Source of the DNA: Pararge aegeria
Taxonomy: Eukaryota; Arthropoda; Insecta; Lepidoptera; Nymphalidae
DNA length: 64,000 bases
Assembly (NCBI RefSeq): GCF_905163445.1
Contig: NC_053183.1
Coordinates: 20,460,001-20,524,000, forward strand
Reading direction: 5' to 3'
Positions within the stretch are counted from its first letter, which is position 1. Each line of letters starts with the position of its first letter. Below the pieces are notes generated by a model. It was not told the DNA's origin. It saw only the letters and a list, made by a program, of their open reading frames with translations, and did not search any database. A program made the position numbers and the translations under genes. Below are positions 40,879 to 52,639 of the stretch, one piece after another.

Positions 40879-41459
40879 AAAACCTCTATGCTGAGGATCA
40901 ATTAACAAAGACGGCCGATGGAGTGCACTCGGAAGCTAAACTTTTATTTAAAGTTTGCTCAATAAAGGCAACCTTTCCGAGTAGTTCTTACGTTCTCAAT
41001 GAGTTCTCAACTTGTTTGGCAAGTCTCAAGTTTCTGCTGGATGGATACTTCGCAGCTGTGAGTGGCGAGAAGCGATGTCGTAGAGTTAGCTTCTTTTCGA
41101 GGTTTCTTTGTGACTGCGGAATAGTTATGCGTGTATATAGGTATATATATCCTAAGTATGTTTGTATTGACTTTTTAACCGATTCCCAAACATCGCGTAG
41201 GTTTTCATTTCGATGCAATTTTTTGTGTGTGATTGTTTTTTTTTGTTTATAGAGGTGTGTAACAATTCTTTTTGCTTTACCAATCCTGTCTTATCCTCTG
41301 TCACATCTTCATCTTTAAAATAAAAGTGGATATCAACATACCGGTTCAGAAGTCATTTATGTGATTGAGAATATGCTTTTATAGTATGATTCCTAAGGTA
41401 ATTTTGGACCTACCAACATGAAGTTTCAAAAATATGTTAAAACACATTAATTACAGCGA
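40879..41459. other. Unassigned stretch with a 109-codon frame
   Basis: The forward frame 40923-41252 reads CSIKATFPSSSYVLNEFSTC and later FFSRFLCDCGIVMRVYRY; the opposite strand is also open (40988-41218). No domain recognised. Dual-strand openness suggests chance or an old repeat. Confidence 0.2.
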
Positions 41460-41745
41460 GGTTACTATACAATTGATGAATTTCTTAATAACAAGGTTGC
41501 TTGAAAGAATCCGGCTACGCTTTCATATCTCACAAGATAGAAAAATTACTGTTTAAATGTAAATTGTTGATATTGAAAAATAACAACTTCTGAGATGCTC
41601 GCCGTCTTCTCCTCGGTAGAATCTGCCTTCCAAAGCGTTGCCACTACAAATAGACAGACTGGACGTTTCAAAAGTGCTTATTTTGTAAGCCTACTTGACA
41701 GAAATGAACTTTGCATCTTTTGATTTTTTAAACCGTATAAAGAAA
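41460..41745 (+). mobile_element. LINE-B 3' end
   Basis: 'tgatgaatttcttaataaca', 'cgtcttctcctcggtagaat', 'ctgccttccaaagcgttgcc', 'gacgtttcaaaagtgcttat', 'aatgaactttgcatctttt'. It is uninterrupted and serves as the reference for 6305 and 38265. Confidence 0.82.
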
Positions 41746-41779
41746 TAAATCAACAAGAAACGTAAATTCATTCCTTCCT

Positions 41780-42100
41780 AATATTATGAATGCGAAAGTA
41801 TGTTTGTTTGTTTGTCCTCCCTTAACGCTTTAACTAAGCAAACAATTAACGTGATCATTGACATAGAATGAATTAATGAATGTACAGGAAAAAAATTAAA
41901 TAACTAGTTTACACGATGTATACAATCTGGCGGCCTTATCACTACATAGCGATCTCTTCCAGGCAACCAATGGCGATAGAGTAAGTTGAAAGCACGGAGA
42001 CTAACATAGGTTACTTTTTATCCCAGGAAAACCAACTGATCCCACGGGATTCGTAAAAAATCGTTAAATTCCTGTATCTGGTGGAGAAACAACAAGTGCA
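41780..42100 (+). repeat. Family C split by LINE-H
   Basis: 'ctaatattatgaatgcgaaa', 'tatgtttgtttgtttgtcct' (41778-41815), then resumed at about 41995 'ggagactaacataggttact', 'ttttatcccaggaaaacc'. Between them, 41875-41985 is reverse LINE-H ('atctggcggccttatcacta', 'gatctcttccaggcaacc') with an 'aatgaattaatgaatg' tail. Confidence 0.7.
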
Positions 42101-42800
42101 AGCATTCCAAGGTACTTACGTATTGTATTATTGTTGCCTATTTCAAGTTAAAGAATCTCTGTCATTAATTTAAAGATTTTAAAATAATGACAGTTTATAG
42201 TCAGTACATATTTGAAAATTTAATGTACGTTCATAAAAACTATTCTAAATTTAAGAAAAAATGTGACTGCAATAATTTAAACATTAGAAGTAAGAATAAA
42301 CTTACAGTGCAATATACTAGGTTACATACAATTCATAATTCGTTTAAAGGAAATTGCATACAATTCTACAATAAACTACCAATTGACATCTTGGAGATGT
42401 ATCTTAAATAGTTCAACGTTTGTATTAAACGTAAGCTTATAGAAAAGTCCTATTATAGTATAAAGGACTACGTAATCGATAAAAAAGCTTGGGTGTAAAT
42501 TATTGCTCTAACCAGGTTGCTCTTCTAATAATTTAAAATGACATTGTGAGATGGTGATAACAAAAAAATAAAACACCCGGCTAAGTTTGATGTGGGCTTC
42601 TTCTTAGACCAGGACGCGTTTGGAACCCTCGTAGCTTTAGTTTTAAGTTTACGAATGTGGTTATCGCCATCATCTCACTACCGTGTAATTCTTATGTACG
42701 CATCAAAAGTGCCACCTATAGGCTAATTGAATAATCTTTATTCAAGTCGGTAGGTGGCACTTTCGATGCGTATTTTTTTGACTTTGACTTTGACTTTGAA
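42101..42800 (+). mobile_element. LINE-A 3' end, longest copy
   Basis: The frame 42187-42411 reads MTVYSQYIFENLMYVHKNYS, then KNKLTVQYTRLHTIHNSFKG and NCIQFYNKLPIDILEMYLK, the C-terminal end of a LINE reverse transcriptase. A TAG at 42409-42411 replaces the AAG found at position 58; beyond it the frame continues open to a TAA at about 42500 after KKAWV. The 3' UTR and (TTTGAC)n tail end at 42800. Near the end (42697-42772) the 3' terminus is duplicated in inverted orientation. Confidence 0.9.
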
Positions 42801-43179
42801 GTGTTTAACATCGTCATCGTCAGACCCAAAATGAGAAGTCTGAATTCCCAGGTGCGTGTTTGCTACACTCATGATGTAAAACTACATTTCCAAATGCTCT
42901 TCTAATTAAGGAAACATTATTATCACAGTAGATTAGTTTTTAATTATAATAATATCTGCAAGCAACAGCAGTAAAAACTAAGCCTTATCGCGGCAACACG
43001 ATTTCTCCCGAGATTCACTTCGTGTTCCACCATCCACGTACACCGCAACGCTCTGATGAAAAACAAAATCCGGAGACAGTCCTGCAGGTGTGAAGCTCAC
43101 TGGTAAAACTATATGCTTTTAAATTCGTTTTATGGTCTCTATACGTGATCGAAGCGACGCGACTGATTGTTGTGTCATC
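42801..43179. other. Unassigned stretch
   Basis: No named repeat; a GC-richer patch at 42990-43110 without long ORF. Confidence 0.35.
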
Positions 43180-43520
43180 AGCATCATCATATTAAACCAT
43201 TATATATTTGGGCAACTGTAATGTCTTCACGGGGTGCGTTGCTAAATAAATAAATTACCAGCCCAATACAGGTCTCGGATCTCCCCCTACAGTAAGCAAG
43301 GTCAGTAATCCACCAAGCTGGCCCAATGCGGTTTGGTGTATTCCACACCACTTTAAGAACATTATGGAGAACTCTCTGGAATACAAGTTCACCGTTACAA
43401 CAAGTGATATTTGAATTGCTTTAAACGGAGAAAAGTTATAGGTGAGTGCACGCTGGGTTTCGATCTCGGGCCCCCGAAAGTGTAGCCGAAGTCATAACCA
43501 CTAGGCTATCACCGCTTCTG
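43180..43520 (-). mobile_element. SINE S2, full length with internal insertion
   Basis: Tail 'catcagcatcatcatattaa', then about 45 extra bases (43205-43255), then 'ccagcccaatacaggtctcg', 'agctggcccaatgcggtttg', head 'aggctatcaccgcttctgc'. Confidence 0.85.
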
Positions 43521-44079
43521 CTACATTATGAATACCTACTTAAAATAAATGATTTTTATTCAATGCATATTATTATTATGATTAACAATAAATTTCGTTT
43601 TTGAATTCTTCTAATAAAGTAATACGAAAAATAAAGTTAAAGATGTTTCTGAAAGAATCTGTTCAATAAAGGGATCAAAAATAAATTTAAAAGCGATGAA
43701 TACAAAAATATTTCGTAAATACCTCTTCATTTCGGATACTTTTCATTTAAACCGGTTGGAATAACGGCTGGTATTTAACAGAAGAGTTTCGTTGGAATCG
43801 CTGAGGTGTCAATAATTTTATTGGAACTTTCATTTTAATAAAACTTTATAGTACTCCGTTCGCGCGTTAAGTGTTCCCAATTAAACGGTGTGAGGAATAT
43901 TTAAACAGTTTTTTACGTTTTATTTATAAAAAAAAAAATAATAGCCACAACAAAATATATTAATGCAAAATTTTGTATAGGCATCATTAAATGCCTATTT
44001 GCTACTTTTTCACAGGCAGATTCGGTAATAAATAATTGAATTAAATCTGAAAGTTAGCATCATTTTTAATCCATTTCCG
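43521..44079. other. Unassigned AT-rich stretch
   Basis: Nothing recognised. Confidence 0.45.
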
Positions 44080-44256
44080 ACTATAGGTAAGTAGACCGTA
44101 AGCCACCACGCTGGACAGGTGCGGTTTATGGTATATCCGTTTAGAAAGTGATATTTAGTTAATTATAACGCACATATAAATTTTGAGGTGCTTGCCGGGG
44201 TTCGAATTCAGTATTCCCGTTCCCGGGAAGCCGAATTCTAAAGCTATCAATGATGA
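44080..44256 (-). mobile_element. SINE S2, internal deletion
   Basis: 'gtaagccaccacgctggaca', 'agaaagtgatatttagttaa', 'tgccggggttcgaattcagt' (reverse B-box), 'cgttcccgggaagccgaat'. The block between body and head is shortened by about 60 bp. Confidence 0.75.
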
Positions 44257-44549
44257 TAAATCATATCTCGCTGTTTATTAATCACTCACACACACAATCT
44301 CGCTTAGCGTGTCAGCCAAGTTCCAGCAAATAATAAGAAACTGCCTACATGCCAATGCCATAAAGAACACAGCTATCATGTGTAATATTACACGAGCCAT
44401 TGAGAGCCACTTTTGCCTTTCTTAAATACTCATAATCTATTTAACATAAACGTATGAAATTTAGTTTGTTTATTGAAACCTCTTAGATTAACACAAACAC
44501 ATGAAAATTTAGTTTGGTTATTTATACCCATTACATTGACTAAAACCCC

Positions 44550-44830
44550 AAGCTCCCTTTTCGATGGGGCACAGTTTGATCCCCGGTATGCACCTCTAAC
44601 TTTTAAGGAGTTATGTTTTTAATTTAAGTAATTAAAATGTCACTTGCTTAAATGGTGAAGGAAAACATCTTGAGGAAAAATGCATTCCTGACTGTTTTCC
44701 ACGGCTTCTCAAAGGCGTGTGAAGTCCACCAAACCCCACTTGGCCAGCCTGGTAGAGAGCCTAAACTCTTCTTATTGTGGGAGGTGACCCGTGGCCTGTA
44801 GTGCTCCAGAAATTGGTTAATTTGATAATG
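44550..44830 (+). mobile_element. SINE S2, near full length
   Basis: 'tcccttttcgatggggcaca', B-box 'gtttgatccccgg' (44575-44587), 'cctctaacttttaaggagtt', 'tctcaaaggcgtgtgaagtc', 'tgggaggtgacccgtggcct'. The first 20 bp of the head are lost. Confidence 0.85.
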
Positions 44831-46154
44831 TCTATGTTGACAAATTATAAGCTACCATTTAACACTGATTTTATGAACTCGCACAATGTGCATTTCGTGA
44901 TCGCACAATTTGACACCTCTTCATACAATAACAAAGATTGACATCACTAATGCAGTTGCGGGTGTGCTACGATTTGAATGTCATGTCCCGACAATTAGAG
45001 CTCTGGAAATCAGGACATCCTAAAGCAGCGCAACGTAAGTGTCAATTTATATTTCTTCTTTCTGTCTTTTTTTAACTTTGCCTTGACTTTAACTTTTATA
45101 AGAGGTATTTTAGATAATCAACGCAAGATTGAATTGTACTTCCCAAGCGTACGTTAAAACAAATAGGGTCATACGTATTCAAAACGAGTATGTACCAAAG
45201 TATTTTAAAGATGTAATGGACACGACATTTAAGTTATATTATATTTCCAATCATATGAATCTAAGCACAACAAACTCCTTTTTTGAACAGTCGTATAATT
45301 AGTATGAAGTTATCATATCATTATATATATATATCTTATCTTCAACTTAAATAACTTTTAATATCACCATTGTTGCTATATTATCTGGACAAATATGAAA
45401 AAATACGTAAGTCGACACAGTCTTATAAATTTTCTTTTTTATTTTACAACAATATTAATTAAATAAGTTGCTCGCTCGTTTCACTTTCTAAGTGTGCTAT
45501 CCCCAACCTTATAGTCAATTTAAACCGTGCTATGCTTCAGTAATGAAATCAAGGATTTGCTATACCTAAACTAAGCTAAGAAGTTGCTTTACTCAAAGTC
45601 ACTCACTTACTTAGTGAAACTTGCGCGTAATTTGTCAAAGCGGTAAATCCACATAGATCCCTCGGGCCGCCTTTTCCTTGTAAGCAGGTCCCGGGATAAG
45701 ATTAAATGTTCACGGATATTGGACTCACATAATTTGTGTTTTAAGTAAAGTATTCTACGACAAGTTTTTACTCAACTATGTACCTGCGATGGATTATGAA
45801 AAGGTTTGATAGACAGATGAATCAATATGTAGAACAAGGAAACAAAAATGGAAAAGAAAGGTTTGATACAGTTACTATAAGTGATCTTTTGTAGGTAACC
45901 TGAGCGTGATAATCAAATAAAAGCAATATTATGGGCGTCTCAAGGCTATAGGTACTACATGGAGGGAATGTACCTTTAATAATGTAGATATCATTTATAA
46001 TGTAGATAAAATTAAATTGCATTGAGAGATTTTTTGTTAATATTGTGAAAAGTGGCAAAGCAGTGGGATGCCGTGTACATATATGAAGTTGGCTGGTAAT
46101 TAATAAGACAATACGCGGTGCACAATGCACATGGATAAAATAAACTTACAAAAC
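44831..46154. other. Unassigned 1.3-kb stretch
   Basis: No repeat I can name. A (TA)n run at 45323-45333 and a 102-codon reverse frame (45822-46130) in AT-rich DNA without domain. The longest apparently repeat-poor block in the window. Confidence 0.4.
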
Positions 46155-46340
46155 AATAATCTATATATATAAAAGATAAAGTGTGTGGGTATGTTCCATA
46201 TAGGCTCCGAAACGGCTGGACTGATTTTAATGAAACTTTCAGGGAATCTCCGGATTGACCTGGCGAGTAATCCTGTAAAGTTTGGTGACGATCGGAGCAC
46301 TCCTATTTTTGAACTGTCAAATACAGCTTTTATTTACTAT
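46155..46340 (+). repeat. Family J dispersed repeat
   Basis: 'ctatatatataaaagataaa', 'ctccgaaacggctggactga', 'ttttaatgaaactttcaggg' is a motif set common to insect repeats (Helitron-like in some descriptions). The frames of 64-66 codons on both strands belong to it. Confidence 0.5.
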
Positions 46341-47229
46341 GATGATATTCTATTGTTGGGTGTACATGGGTGTAGATAATGATCTTCACCCGCTCGAGTA
46401 GAGAATAGAAGAGAATGAATACGGAGAGAAATAAATGATTTAATATATTGTGAGACTTAAATTAAAAATTTAATGATGTAATATTATTGTTTAAATAAAA
46501 TAAAGCAAAATACGGCGAAGCGGGCTGGGTACGCTTGTTTATTATAAATACAGAATCCTAGTTGAAATTGCACAGTTATCTTATCAGAGCCTATTCATTT
46601 AAAAAAGGCGAAGATATTTTCGTTCTTAAGAAAGAATTAAAGAAACATATAATTAAAAAACTAATGGGGTATTTGTAAAAAGATCTGTACTCCATATCGG
46701 GATTCCATATTACAACTCAGGAAGACAGGAACCTTAAGCAACAAACTTACTGTGTAGTTTGTTTAACTTTATAATTTGGTTGCAAATCTTACAAAATCCC
46801 CAAATTCAGAAGCCTTTGAGTTTTTTATATTTTAACATAATATTAGGCCTACTTGCACACGACTATCCTCTTATCTGCCAGGTTACATTATCAATTATTT
46901 AAGACACTTCAAATATAATATTTTCCTCTGACAAAAATGGTGATAAATGGTAAAACGTGTCCCGTCTCCTGACAATAGAACAATAAAGATGTCATGAATA
47001 GTGAGTGGCAAGGTTAAAGGGAAAGGGTCATATTATCAGATCCCGTATCACACATATTTTATTATTCTGACAGATGTCCGTAGGATTTGTCTTGCAAACA
47101 CAGGGATATATCAACCTGCGGGTGCTATTATGGCATGAATCGCTAGAATCTATAAATCAAAACTTTAAAGCAGACTAGCAACTATTTTAAGGGTTGAGAT
47201 TGGAAGAAGAGGGTTCTCTAAAGATCTAT
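46341..47229. other. Unassigned 0.9-kb stretch
   Basis: No named element or ORF. Confidence 0.4.
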
Positions 47230-47660
47230 GTCAAGTTTTTCTTTATTCAAATAGGCACATAGACAGCATTCCTGATACGCACAATACATATATATATTTT
47301 GTCAGCCGGTTGGCGCAGTCGGCAGTGACCCTGCTTTCCGCGTCAAGGCCGTGGGTTCGATTCCCACAACTAAAAAAAAATTTGTGTTTTGAACATGAAT
47401 GTTTTTCAGTGTCTGGGTGTTTATCTATATATAATAAGTATTTATGTGTATTGTATTCTTAAAAAAATATATTCATCAGCTGTCTCAGTACCCATAACAC
47501 AAGCTACGCTTACTTTGGGGCTAGATTGCGATGTAAGTATTGTCTTAGTATATTTATTTATTTACATAGTAATAAGATGATGATAACTAAATTCGTAAAC
47601 TTAAAACTTAAGCTACAAGAGTTCCGCGCCCTGGTCTAAGAAGCCCGCAACAAACAAAAA
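47230..47660 (-). mobile_element. LINE-A 3' end split by an S1
   Basis: 'tttctttattcaaataggca' to about 47300, resumed at 47572 'gataactaaattcgtaaact', 'taaaacttaagctacaagag', 'gcgccctggtctaagaagcc'. Tail repeats missing. Confidence 0.8.
47302..47568 (+). mobile_element. SINE S1 inside LINE-A
   Basis: Head 'cagccggttggcgcagtcgg', B-box 'ggttcgattcc' (47354-47364), body 'gtttttcagtgtctgggtgt', 'ctacgcttactttggggcta', tail (TTTA)n. Full length; opposite strand to its host. Confidence 0.9.
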
Positions 47661-48101
47661 TCAATGACGCAGTCAAAGCGAGAAAATCGGCAAAAAAACA
47701 GTAAAGTCTTAAATACAATACGTATTAAAGATGAGTTTTTTACTTCAGTTAAAGTAAGCCTTTTTATATGTGAACATGAAGTCTAAAATTCTAACGGACT
47801 AAAAGTTAAGGGGGTTTGGTAGATATATTAAAACGCCCTATTGAAACACTTTACGAACTAAACGTACTTTGCTGCCTTGTTTTAAATATCTTAAAAAGGA
47901 TCAAAACTCTGAAATATCCATTCAACTCCCTACCTCCCCGCTACACATCACCTACATTTAAATAAATCATAAATAGGCATATTCATACCGACCTCCCTCG
48001 CGTAGTGAAGAGCGCTGTTTCCTAATGGGAGGTCTACCGGGGGTAATTTGGGAATTTATAATTTCAAAATTTTCTTTGGGCTGTACTAGTGGGAGGCTTT
48101 A

Positions 48102-48548
48102 TTATTATTATTTAACTCTTTATTTGTACACCACTATGAAATTAAAGATATAAAAGAATAATAGAAATACAAAGACGGAAGTAAATAAAATAAATATACT
48201 ACGACAATACACAAACCTCCATCTAATCCCAAAGTGAGCGTAGCTTGTGTTATGGGTACTAAGATAAATGATGAATATTTTTATGAATAATATACATAAA
48301 TACTTATAATATACATATAAACACCCAGATGCTGAAAAACATTCATGTTCTTCACACAAACATTTTCCAGTTATGGGAATCGAACTCACGGCCTTGGACT
48401 CAGAAAGCAGGGTCGCTGCCCACTGCGCCAATCGGCCGTCCGCCGGAAGTAGAATACAAAAGGCGGCCTTATCGCTTAGTAGCCATTTCTGCCAGGTAAC
48501 CTTACCTTACAACACGAGCGAGAACGGATAAGTGGGTAGTTGGTGGAC
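48102..48548 (-). mobile_element. LINE-H 3' end inside S3
   Basis: Tail side 'ttattattatttaactcttt' and 'ttgtacaccactatgaaatt'; after the S1, 'caaaaggcggccttatcgct' and 'tctgccaggtaaccttacct'. Flanked by the 8-bp duplication aggcttta. About 180 bp when the S1 is removed. Confidence 0.85.
48184..48443 (-). mobile_element. SINE S1 inside LINE-H
   Basis: Tail 'aataaaataaatatactacg', reverse B-box 'atgggaatcgaactcac', head 'ctgcgccaatcggccgtccg'. An exact 8-bp direct repeat cggaagta flanks it (48176-48183 and 48444-48451). The 103-codon frame here is S1 antisense. Confidence 0.92.
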
Positions 48549-48700
48549 AGGCTTTAACCGTCATTTACCACAAAAGCAACCAGATCATGACGCTGAGCGA
48601 TTAAGCGTCACATTGCGAGGCCGCGTGGAAACTAATTATAGGTATGAGTTTAATATAACTGCCATACTCATAACAAGTTAGCCCTACCATCACCTTCTTT

Positions 48701-49929
48701 CACCATCCACCATTTCCATCACTTATTAACAGGTGTCTGGTCCAGCGTTTAGCTGCAATCATTTATATTTAAATAACATATTTGATATTTAAAAACTAAA
48801 AGGTTTGGGTACAACAAAATTACTAGTATTGTCTTTCCAAAGTAAAGTTGACATTTTAATCTACGCGAAAAGTGTTTCTTCTTTGAAAAACCAAAACGTT
48901 GCATTTCCAGGTTCGGGTTTTAATATTTTCAATTAAGCCATCGCCTTTGATATTTCAGCAACGCTGTCGCAAACAAAGCTTTCACGATTTAGTTCCGTTC
49001 TTCTGTAGTTGGAAAAATATTACTTTAACATTTTAGTGCTTTTTGTATACAGTGCACTGAAAAATGGAATGTTTTGATAAAAAACCACCTACCTTGGTTT
49101 GTTTTTATTTTTGTTCACCGTCATCATTGTCAGCATATTTAATATGCCCTCGTTTACCATCGCAGGTAATATCGCAGTCAGAATAGTTTGAATACTAAAT
49201 TTAAAAAAAAACTCTTGTAAAGTAACATAGTTGTTTAAAATTTTTTTTAATGTTTTTTTCATGTAGACCTTATCACAGGCACTTATGAAGCGTTCATACA
49301 TTTAACATTTAGTTAGGTGATGGTGATAATTGCATTCATTTACTTAAAACAATTTGTTTTATTTATTTTTGTTTTGTTTGAAAATTTCTCTATATTTTAT
49401 ACAATAGGTATAATAAGTTCTTATTGCTAACGTAAGCTAAAACTTTTTTTGTTGTTCTGGCTAACAAACCTTTGTAAACAAAATAAAAATTCAATAACTG
49501 AAACTTAAACTTATCACTTACGCAAAAATAAACGATATAAACGAACATTACCTTATATAAACGTGCTGCTTCGGAAGGCAAGCACATTATTCACACTTCT
49601 TCAAATAAATTATACTATACTTATAACTTGTACTGTCGACGATCACACATAATACTTATGCGTAGTTACATAGTTTTTAAGTAAAAACAAATTTTACACT
49701 ATATGGGTGGACATAAAAAAGACTGAGCAACGGAATCGGTAAACTGCAGCGTAAGCCAGTCGCTTGTTCTAACTCACTGTTATGAGTCACCAAGATAATA
49801 GTGATGTAAAAATCTATACCTCTTATAAGTAACGGCGTACGATAGTGTACTCCGCTTACTTTTTACAATCGTCGAGACCAAAATATTTGGATGATAAGGG
49901 ATTTTACTTTTAAAAAAATTATGGGATAA
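48701..49929. other. Unassigned 1.2-kb AT-rich stretch
   Basis: No named repeat. Reverse frames of 65-70 codons (49089-49301, 49390-49587) are AT-driven. Confidence 0.4.
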
Positions 49930-50290
49930 TTTAAGTATATAAATAATCTTTCAGAAAAGGAAATTTCATCTGATTATCAAGTTTTTTAAGATTAGTTCGA
50001 AATGGGGTGCTATATTCTATAACCTTGTTTTGGATTACCTGTAATTTAGAATATTTAGCGGCCGTAATACTACACCAAACGGGGGATGCTTAGGTTAGGA
50101 AGGGTTTCACTTGGGTGGAATAAACTCGCAACTTTGTTGAAGAACTTAGTTTAGACTTCCGGTTAAGTATCGAACGTAATACGTTTGTAGCTTTGGTGCC
50201 TTTAAGAATTAGGCTGTCAATATTTTAACACCAGTTGACCTTACCATCGAATATAGTACCTAGGTATTAAATGTGACAGTGTGTAATTTG
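49930..50290 (-). mobile_element. Jockey-like LINE reverse-transcriptase relic
   Basis: Reverse translation gives YLGTIFDGKVNWC, then ILKGTKATNVLRSILNRKSK and LRVYSTQVKPFLT, then in another frame SITAAKYSKLQVIQNKV and LKNLDNQMKFPFLKDY. The YLG-x-x-D-x-x-x-xW start and the KLQVIQNKV block are standard Jockey-type signatures. At least one frameshift and two stops. No track frame covers it. Confidence 0.82.
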
Positions 50291-50329
50291 ACGTGTATGT
50301 GAAATCATTTTTTAAACCCCTAATCGGGT

Positions 50330-50515
50330 CTCGGTGCTAGAATGGCAGCCCCGAACTGGTAAGCGAAGCGTTGATTGACCCCCAACGACGTGGACAGACG
50401 ACTTTAAACGAGTCGCAGGTAGCCGCTGGATCCAAACGGCTCAGAACCGTGTAATTTAAAACTCCCTACAAAAGACCTATGTCCAGCAGTGGACGTCTAT
50501 CGGTTGATATGATGA
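50330..50515 (+). mobile_element. RTE-type LINE C-terminal relic
   Basis: Forward translation reads VLEWQPRTGKRSV, a stop, PPTTWTDDFKRVAGSRWIQT, AQNRVI, a stop, NSLQKTYVQQWTSIG and the true stop. This is the C-terminal tail of lepidopteran RTE-type endonuclease-reverse transcriptase, followed by 'tatgatgatgatgaa' tail text. Two internal stops show it is dead. It lies just after the reverse-strand Jockey relic. Confidence 0.88.
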
Positions 50516-51809
50516 TGATGAATCGGTTTCTACTCTGCATCATAGCGAAACATTTGAAGGACGTATTTCTAGCACGCCCTGTGAAGTGTTGCTCTGTTGG
50601 TGATGTTTTTCTACAAACAACTTAGACACACTGTTTATCAAATAATATTATTGTAACATATACCGTATGTTTGACAATTACATGTATAACATATGAGACC
50701 AATAAAAATATTCATTCGCTTAATTATGAAATAGATACAGATAGAAAAGTAAGCGGAATAACAAAATAAAAATGAGGAGTAAACACTGACTTGTATACCT
50801 TCCATATTCAATCCATCCGCATTGATAAGCCGCCCAGCAAAGTTGGTATTTGTTAAAATTGTATGCATATTTTTTGACGATTACAATGTTGCCATGTTAA
50901 TAATCTACAGATTAAGGATAGATTGAATAATGAAATGGACAAAAATCTATTTACACTCTATATTATTCTTAAACAAGGTTATTACTGAGAACTTCTTAAC
51001 AGAAAAACAAAATACCTAAGAATTTTTAGCACGACCAGCAAATCGAATCAAGGACTTCTTGATCATACCACGGGATCAACGAGGCAGACTTGTAATACAA
51101 TTTTTTTTCCGAATTCACTTCGGTAATCTGATTCTGAATTGTGATTACTTCCAAAGAAGATTAGTTGCTGTGTAGAGGCATTAAATCCTTGCCCAGTAAT
51201 TGTTTACAGTGAAAAGGCGGACCAGGAAATCGGTGCGCAATTGCCGCATCGGCAAAATCCGCTTGGATTTGCTTCTTTATTGCACGTCTTAATCTTGATG
51301 AACGAAATTAAAATAAAAACTAAATTCGATTATTACAAAGATCTTTAGAATAGTCGTTTAAAAATATCACATTTGCTGTAAGCATCGTAGATTGCTAAAA
51401 CGGAAATGCAAATACCATTTCATGGACGAGATTATTGACAGAGTGGCTGCCACGGAATAATAGAAGGAAAAGAAGAAGAAGAAGTAAAAAAGTTTTTTAC
51501 TCGAGTAAGTGGACAGGAAAGAAGGGAATGGAGAGCGCTGGGGGAGGCCTACGCCAGAGAGGCGACTTCAACCGCAAGTTCACAACAAGTTATCAATCTA
51601 CGAAAAAAATACGTGCAGTTTAATTATGTGAGTGAATGTATTATGTTATTCTTCTTCTTAATTTTAATGGTTGTAGATTAATTGTTTTTTTTTTATTTAG
51701 TTAGCGTGGATTATTTTGCGTCGTGTTACTATAATCGAATAGAATAATAAGTTTGCCCTTATTCAACAATAAAGAAAACAATGTGTATAGAAATAAATTT
51801 ATCTAACAT
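50516..51809. other. Unassigned 1.3-kb stretch
   Basis: A purine-rich patch at 51456-51490 ('aagaagaagaagaagtaaaa') inside a 62-codon frame of low complexity. No named element. Confidence 0.4.
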
Positions 51810-52120
51810 AGATATACTACATCCCTACTTAATATTATAAATGTGAATGTAAGTTTGTTTGTTACGCTTTCACGTGAAAACTACTGAATCTATCTTCATT
51901 AAACTTTTTATACATATTCTTCGAGGAATAAGAAATAATTTAGTATACTTTTCATTGAAAAAACAAAATTACGTAAGATGAAAAAACGTTTGTGAAAAAA
52001 TATATATAAAATAAATAAACATATATTAAATATAAATATATATAGGTGTAGACTATGTAGCAGTACGCTGCCTCCCAAAATTACGCGGGCGAAGCCGCAG
52101 GGCACATTTAGTAATTGATA
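51810..52120 (+). repeat. Family C, both ends present
   Basis: Start 'ccctacttaatattataaat' and 'gtaagtttgtttgttacgct'; end 'cgcgggcgaagccgcagggc' followed by 'acatttagta'. This copy defines both ends of the family, with a non-homologous AT-rich middle (51930-52040). Confidence 0.7.
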
Positions 52121-52149
52121 GGTCTATAGTTTTTTATAATGTTAAAAAA

Positions 52150-52265
52150 GATAAGTCTGAGATATCACCTGATGGTAAACGACGAGGTAGTCTATGATTG
52201 TATTACGCTAACCTAGAAAGGGCTTTGGCAGTTTATTGAACCCATCTGTTTGCAACACCACAGAC
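52150..52265 (-). mobile_element. SINE S3 fragment
   Basis: 'gagatatcacctgatggtaa', 'gattgtattacgctaaccta', 'agtttattgaaccc'. Degraded 3' half. Confidence 0.45.
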
Positions 52266-52329
52266 TCACAAATAGTATTAATCATAGTCACTATTTTTTT
52301 TTCTTTTTTATAGTTATAGGTAAATGACC

Positions 52330-52565
52330 GACAAAAAAGAGAGCCCATCTGATGGCATGAAACGTCACTGCCTCACAGGGCATGCAAGAAATACGTCCTG
52401 CAATGTGCTGCCATATATCCATAAACCTAAGGCTTAGGGGTTAAGCCACATCTGCCTGTAATTACACGGGCAACCAACCAAAAAACAGCATTGCAAGGAT
52501 ACTGCTTTAAGGCAGAATAGCTTTACTTGTAACAAGTTCTACTACTAAAATACGTCACAGGTATC
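52330..52565 (+). repeat. Family G
   Basis: 'gagcccatctgatggcatga', 'gcatgcaagaaatacgtcct', 'tctgcctgtaattacacggg', 'aaacagcattgcaaggatac', 'aaggcagaatagctttactt'. Fuller than the fragment at 2991. Confidence 0.6.
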
Positions 52566-52639
52566 AAATTGCTAAAAAAGCTTATGACCTTGTGGGTAAG
52601 AATCCTTCCATTCGTAGGGACCGATTTGACGATTCAAAA

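Larger units (their letters stand above)
48000..48700 (+). mobile_element. SINE S3, host of a three-level nest
   Basis: Left part 48000-48101: head 'cgcgtagtgaagagcgctgt', 'cctaatgggaggtctaccgg', 'taatttgggaatttataatt'. Right part from 48549: 'ggctttaaccgtcatttacc', 'gctgagcgattaagcgtcac', 'gtatgagtttaatataactg', 'aacaagttagccctaccatc'. The direct repeat aggcttta marks both sides of the insert (48094-48101 and 48549-48556). Confidence 0.88.

Noticed and set aside
45318..45336. TATA-box promoter
   Set aside because: A simple (TA)n run without any downstream coding region.
45822..46130. 102-codon reverse frame
   Set aside because: AT-rich, no domain, no supporting context; probably chance.
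48120..48431. 103-codon reverse frame as a gene
   Set aside because: It lies entirely on antisense S1 and LINE-H. Similar frames occur at 4947-5384, 7919-8233, 10905-11184, 21664-21900, 38120-38500 and 47389-47580 for the same reason.
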